DNA from: Artocarpus heterophyllus
Taxonomy: Eukaryota > Streptophyta > Magnoliopsida > Rosales > Moraceae
DNA: 64,000 nucleotides
Reading direction: 5' to 3'
Assembly: GCA_025403435.1 (NCBI GenBank)
Contig: CM046340.1
Span: forward strand, 10,898,916 to 10,962,915
Below the pieces are notes generated by a model. It was not told where the DNA came from. It saw nothing but the letters and a program-made list of their open reading frames with translations, and searched no databases. A program made the position numbers and the translations under genes. This document shows, in pieces, positions 59,351 to 64,000 of the stretch; the first letter of the stretch is position 1, and the number at the start of each line of letters is the position of its first letter.

Positions 59351-62300
59351 TGTCACAACCCGCCTTTTCGGGCTGTGATAAAACTCTTTCTTACTTACTT
59401 TAGGGCAAAAATTTAGGAAATTTTTTTTTAAACGGGAATAAATAATTTGCTTATATTAACTTTGGTAATTCCCAAAATACTTTTACATACTTGTATTTAC
59501 ATAATTAATACTTTTACATTTACAACATCTTTCTTTTAAACATTTCATTTCAAAATAACTTTAAACATACACAGCAGAAAACATTACAGCAGCGGACTTC
59601 ATACCCAATCTGCACACCATTCACCCCTTCGCCAGCTCACCATTTGAACTTATTTTGACCTTCTCGTCAGAATACCTACAGCATGAAATACTTAATGAGC
59701 TAACGCCCAATAAGTCCCATAAATCCCACATGGATATTCACATGAATGCATGAATCAATTATGCTTTCTTATAAACTTTCTTTATCCTCATCATTTCTTA
59801 TCTTTACTAGGGCTCAAGTGTTCGTACCATTGCGCAATTTCATTTAGGTCTACGTAACACCGTGACCGTAACATATCCTTTAAACTCCCCTTGAGTTAGG
59901 AGTCGGTACGACATTTTTCTTAATTTCTGGTGATACATTTACCAGTCCATTTATTATGGTTGACATACCATGCATGAAGTGATAATCACATATTATCCAT
60001 GAAGCATAAATTCTCTTGCATAGCATAGTGCACACAAGTGCTTACTTTATATACACACTGGTACACATTAATATACGTACAGGTATATAGCATAATGTAC
60101 TCACAGGTACTTAACATAAAATATACACACAGATGCCTACTTTATACATACTCAAGTATTTGTCATTGTACACACAGGTACGAAATCATGATACACATGC
60201 TCATTTTCATTATTGTACACACAGGTACGTAACATATTATACACACAGGTACAAAATCATGGTACACTATGCTCATTTTCATTATTGTACACACAGGTAC
60301 ATAACATATTATACACACAGGTACAAAATCATGGTACACATGCTCATTTTCATTATTGTACACATAGGTACATAACATCTTGTACACACTGGTACACATT
60401 AATATGTTCACAATTATTCATACATGACTATATCCCTAGGTATTCATATCGTGACAAACATACAAGTTTACACTTAATTATACGCACAGGTATACATATA
60501 CATACATTTCTTTCTAAACCTACATTTCATACTGCAGGTGGGAAGGGTACTTACTTGATGCGAATGTCGGGCAACTTAACCTCGATTTCCCTTCTCCTAG
60601 ACTCCTAGGATCCTATTGGCCAATTACAAAGCCATTAGCCAAATTCCACTATGTTTCGATACGAAACATCCGTTAGTTAATAAATTGAGTTGTATTACTA
60701 TGTACAACTCTAAAAACCACTGTTTTTTTTATTTCTATCTAACTTTATCCTATCGTTTCTAACGAAGGGCGGGAACCTTTCTAGTCGTTTTCTTATCCCA
60801 TTGGAAATATTTTAAAGCGGTTCGGGTTATTTGGACGAAAATGACGATTTTGCCATTCGTGGGTCCACTAACCTACCTGAGCTTGATTTCGTTATTCTTA
60901 TGAAAATAACCACATACTAATTTCAAAATAACACTCTAGTGGGTCAAATCTCTTTATTTCTCAATTATGCCCCATTTTCATAAAACTTTACGGTTTAGTC
61001 CCTGAACTGAAAATTTTGACGATTTTACCCCCGGGACTAAAATTTACTTCTTTGCATCAAAATTTCCTATTTTTCTCAAGGATCATTTTTACTTAAGGTA
61101 CCACACCTTAAATCATTTTGAAAAATGACATTTTTTCTATTTAACACTTTTTCACTTTTAACATATTCTTGAAAAATCAAAAAATCACAAACGATTGAGT
61201 TTTTAGACAAACTGTTCACGTGACCTAACAGTTTCGTCGAGATCTACAACTTTTGTGTTTTAACTTTTCCCAAAATCTCATTGTACAGGGGCATTTTTGA
61301 CTATTTTTCAAATCTGCCGAGAAGGAACTTTTTCTTTCAATTTAGTCCCTATGGCATTTTTACAAAAATCCATTTCAAACTTGCAATTCTACCCCTACAG
61401 AAACCATTCCATGCCTTAATCAAAAGATTCTCATGGTCAAATATCACTTTTGCAAAGTCTAACATCAAAATTACAAAAATAATACTTTTTGCAAAAATTA
61501 CAATTTTGCACTATAAACTAAAGTTTCACAACTTAAACTTGCCATTATCACATATACATGAAATTCCATCAAATATGTGCTCAATAACTCACATGGGTTT
61601 TAAGAAATAAAAATCAAAACAAATTTCAAAACTTTGAACTTTAAAACTTACCCAAATAACACTTTTGGATTTCTAGCCTTCAAAGTTCCTTTGAACTCCC
61701 TCCTAGGCTTCCTTTCCATGCAAAAATAGCATGGGTTAATTTTTGCCCTTTACCCATGAAAAATCCCTTGAAAACTCATGAAAAAGTTTAGGATTTTACC
61801 TTAAAACTTGTGGGAAATCCTTGTACTTGCTTGTAAAACTTGTTTGGGGATATTTTTGCAAAGTTTGGGGGCTAAGAAATTTTTTAGAGGTCTTGGTTAT
61901 GGCTGTCGGAGCTTGGAAGGAAGGGAAAGAAAAGAAAAATTGTGATAAACTTGCCATAAATGCATTCTTATCACATTTGGTGACTCATGGTAACCCATGA
62001 GTATACCACTAGGTGTCACAAGGTGATTGGGCCACTTTTCTTGACATGTGGCCCAATAGAAAACCAAGGAGTGTCCACTTTATGGAATTAAAAATTTATA
62101 CTGTGTAATTTTTTACCACACAGTATTTTTCCTATATTGTCGTGGTCAATTCAGTGTACTTTCTATTCTTAGACTGTATAAAAATATTTAACTTACTTTT
62201 CGTTCACTTTTGGAGGCTAATCGTGACATTTTTCGTATCTGCGTTTTCATTTAACGGTATTTTTATACTGCTTTGGCCTCCTTCCTACCCCCGGTTAAGG

Positions 62301-62625
62301 TTAGGACAATCTCTATGTCCTATTTACATTCTAATCATCATTCGTTTATATTACAATTTAACAATTAATTGTGACATGAAATTCATTTTATGGATATTAT
62401 GCACAAATCTCTGAGTCATCAAACTCATAAAATTTGTATTTTACAATATCCACCATTGCATCACATATGCCATAAAATTTGCAATCAATGCCGCTCATTC
62501 ATATTTTATTGTAATTTTCACATAAATTATAATTTTTACAAAATTTCACATTTTTAAGAATAAATTCATTAATTAAACCTAATTAAATATTAGGTTTTAT
62601 TGATGACGTTTCCTCGGTCATTACA
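59351..62625 (-). mobile_element. Ty3/gypsy-type solo LTR with perfect 5-bp target duplication
   Basis: Plus-strand ends are tgtcacaacccgcc and ggtcattaca, 3275 bp. The target duplication cattt is at 59346-59350 and 62626-62630. Removing the LTR restores taatctatacattttatgac, which matches the unbroken repeat taatctacacattttatgac at 62709-62728. No internal retroelement sequence is present. Orientation is inferred from gacttattgggcgttagctc reading on the minus strand. The 61000-62600 half is rich in short tracts reading like an untranslated leader; open frames inside are by-products. Confidence 0.88.
60045..60400. repeat. 71-72 bp minisatellite in the solo LTR
   Basis: Units 60215-60286, 60287-60357 and a partial from 60358 read gtacacacaggtacrtaaca tattatacacacaggtac aaaatcatggtacac and end gctcattttcattatt. 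Degenerate acaggtac units extend left to about 60045. Overlapping open frames are by-products. Confidence 0.85.
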
Positions 62626-62930
62626 CATTTTATGACGGTTTTTTCTTAAAACCTTTGTGGTAGCCTCTTATAGAACATGCTTAATACCCGCCATTGAAAA
62701 CCGTCTTGTAATCTACACATTTTATGACGGTTTTTTCTTAAAACCGTTGTGGTAGCCTCTTATAGAACATGCTTAATAACCGCCATTAACAGCATTCCAT
62801 GACGATAAAAACCGTCATGAAAAGTCCTTTTGGTATTACAACGGACGATTTTACGACGGTTTTTTGACCGTCGTGAATGCTTTACACGACGGTTTTAAAC
62901 CATCAGTGTAATCCTCAATTTTTACTAATG

Positions 62931-64000
62931 ATGGGAGTGTAAACGTGAAGCAAAATCTGAGAATGATAAAATCTCATTTTTGCCCTTACAGATGACCTAC
63001 GAACAGATTACGTGGGTTAATTTGTCTATTTGAAAGGAAAATTAAAAAATAAGAGATAAAATGAAGAGTTTTGAAACAATGACAAAGTGGTAATTGTTAA
63101 AATTCTGGAGGCAAAGTGAGGGGTTTTAAAAGTTCAAGAACTAAAGTGGTAATTTTAAAGTTCAAGAAACAATTTAAAAGAGATCCTAAAGTTTAAGGGT
63201 CATTAGTGTTAATAATCCTTTTATTAAGACTTAAACAATGACGACAGAAGTTTTAGAAAGCAATTGTTGACAAACTTAAGGTGTTTGATAAATGAGTAAT
63301 TGAACTCAAAAAATAAGTTCAAATATTATAGTATATAAGTGTTATATTGTAATATGTTTTTGCTTTACACAATAGCACATGAAGAATTTATACAGTATAC
63401 TGTTTTAAAAATTTAAACTCCTTTACCAGATACAAGGTTCATAAATTCTGTTCATGGACAATATTTTTAGTTTCTGCTGTGAAAGTCAGTGTTGACCAAA
63501 TACCCTGATCCTGTATATTCTTTAGCAATATAAAGCAATCTTCAAAAACAATGTCAAATGAGCCTCTCAATTAAAAACTTCAATTAAGATAGAAAGTTCT
63601 ATTCAAAGAAGTAACTTGATTTAGCTACTAAGGAGGATTATCACAGAACAAAGTCAATCACTATGAAGAAGTTCAAATAAAATAAATTCACGCACGTCCA
63701 TCATTAATAGAATTTTAACACTTTTAACCGAATAAGAAAATAATTATCATTTTATTGCGGTCTAGTTTAATGTACTATAAATACATTGAGCAATTTTATT
63801 TCAGAATGCAAACTTCAATAATTAGGATAAACATTCATGCAAAATAGATATAAATAACAATACAATATAAAAATATTCAATTTTATTTTCAGATCGTGAA
63901 CTAACAATTTGACCTATATGTCGTGAATGTTATTAATATGTAAACAATTGTATAATATTTTATTTTTGTATAAAGTGGAAAGACAGATAAAATAAGCTAT
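62931..64000. other. Intergenic with one MITE
   Basis: AT-rich; a MITE lies at 63281-63435. No gene is recognised up to the window end. Confidence 0.5.
63281..63435. mobile_element. Worn hAT-like MITE
   Basis: gtgtttgataaatgagtaat tgaactc at the left pairs imperfectly with aaactcctttaccagatac at the right. The core has gtgttatattgtaat and gcacatgaagaatttataca, variants of the family A core. Confidence 0.5.

Larger units (their letters stand above)
53600..62920 (+). mobile_element. CACTA element 2, with nested insertions
   Basis: The left end is cactagaaatttgagattat and the right end, read on the minus strand, is cattagtaaaaattgaggat; both are followed by arrays of accgtcgtgg/ccacgatggttttt-type subterminal repeats (53630-53830, 59225-59345, 62626-62900). 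A transposase-associated domain relic lies at 54400-54830. Nested later insertions are a long inverted-repeat element, a GCC-rich element and a solo LTR. Without the solo LTR the element is about 6 kb. Flanking triplets (cac and atg) do not match, so no target duplication survives. Confidence 0.75.

Noticed and set aside
60040..60420. CRISPR-like array
   Set aside because: Units are contiguous minisatellite repeats without unique spacers, in a plant nuclear genome.
60038..60608. Overlapping open frames rich in YTHRY repeats
   Set aside because: Produced by the acaggtac minisatellite inside the solo LTR.

Overview
The window is nuclear DNA of a flowering plant, almost certainly a dicot. It is very AT-rich, has GT-AG introns, and holds plant-only gene families (LOG, CASP-like, IDA-like) plus plant CACTA, Ty1/copia, Ty3/gypsy, MULE-like, PIF/Harbinger and SINE sequences. 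I cannot name the species. Gene density is low: four host loci are recognisable, only two of them complete. Transposon remains and AT-rich intergenic DNA fill the rest.

Layout. 1-417 is the 3' end of a LOG-family gene (+). 1322-3727 is the 3' tail and long LTR of a Ty3/gypsy element. It ends 58 bp past the stop codon of a five-exon J-domain gene (-, 3786-6202) that reads intact through all splice sites. 7790-14048 is a decayed CACTA element with transposase_24-like exons and a hAT-like MITE inside it. 14214-14428 and 21418-21627 are two copies of the last exon of a CASP-like gene (-), the first broken and the second open. Between and beside them lie a reversed gypsy LTR (15772 to about 18110), a small long-TIR element, a copia 3' end with LTR (18662-20239) and a copia 5' end on the other strand (21830-24304). 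24305-37199 is mostly anonymous AT-rich DNA with MITEs, a SINE, an LRR-like gene fragment and splice-site-like signals on the minus strand. 37200-39045 is a solo gypsy LTR with a near-perfect 5-bp target duplication. 42429-42695 is a decayed nuclear copy of chloroplast psaA. 44480-45200 holds tandem repeats. 47756-48468 is a MULE-like element with 235-bp inverted arms. 48485-49480 is the 3' end of another CACTA element. 50030-50278 is a PIF/Harbinger transposase tail, followed by a tRNA-derived SINE and a MITE. 52015-52275 is a complete small gene for an IDA-like secreted peptide (-). 53600-62920 is a second large CACTA element. Nested in it are a long inverted-repeat element, a GCC-rich element and a perfectly bounded 3275-bp solo LTR (59351-62625; target duplication cattt).

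The host genes show no common pathway: LOG activates cytokinins, the J protein is an Hsp70 co-chaperone, CASP-like proteins are four-helix membrane proteins, and IDA-like peptides signal through HAESA-type receptors in cell separation. I found no clear undescribed biological system. The items most worth following are the IDA-like precursor with an altered core motif and a C-terminal tail, the EAR-like tail of the LOG protein, the LTR sitting on the 3' end of the J-protein gene, the psaA insertion decayed by apparent deamination, and the nested CACTA/solo-LTR structure.
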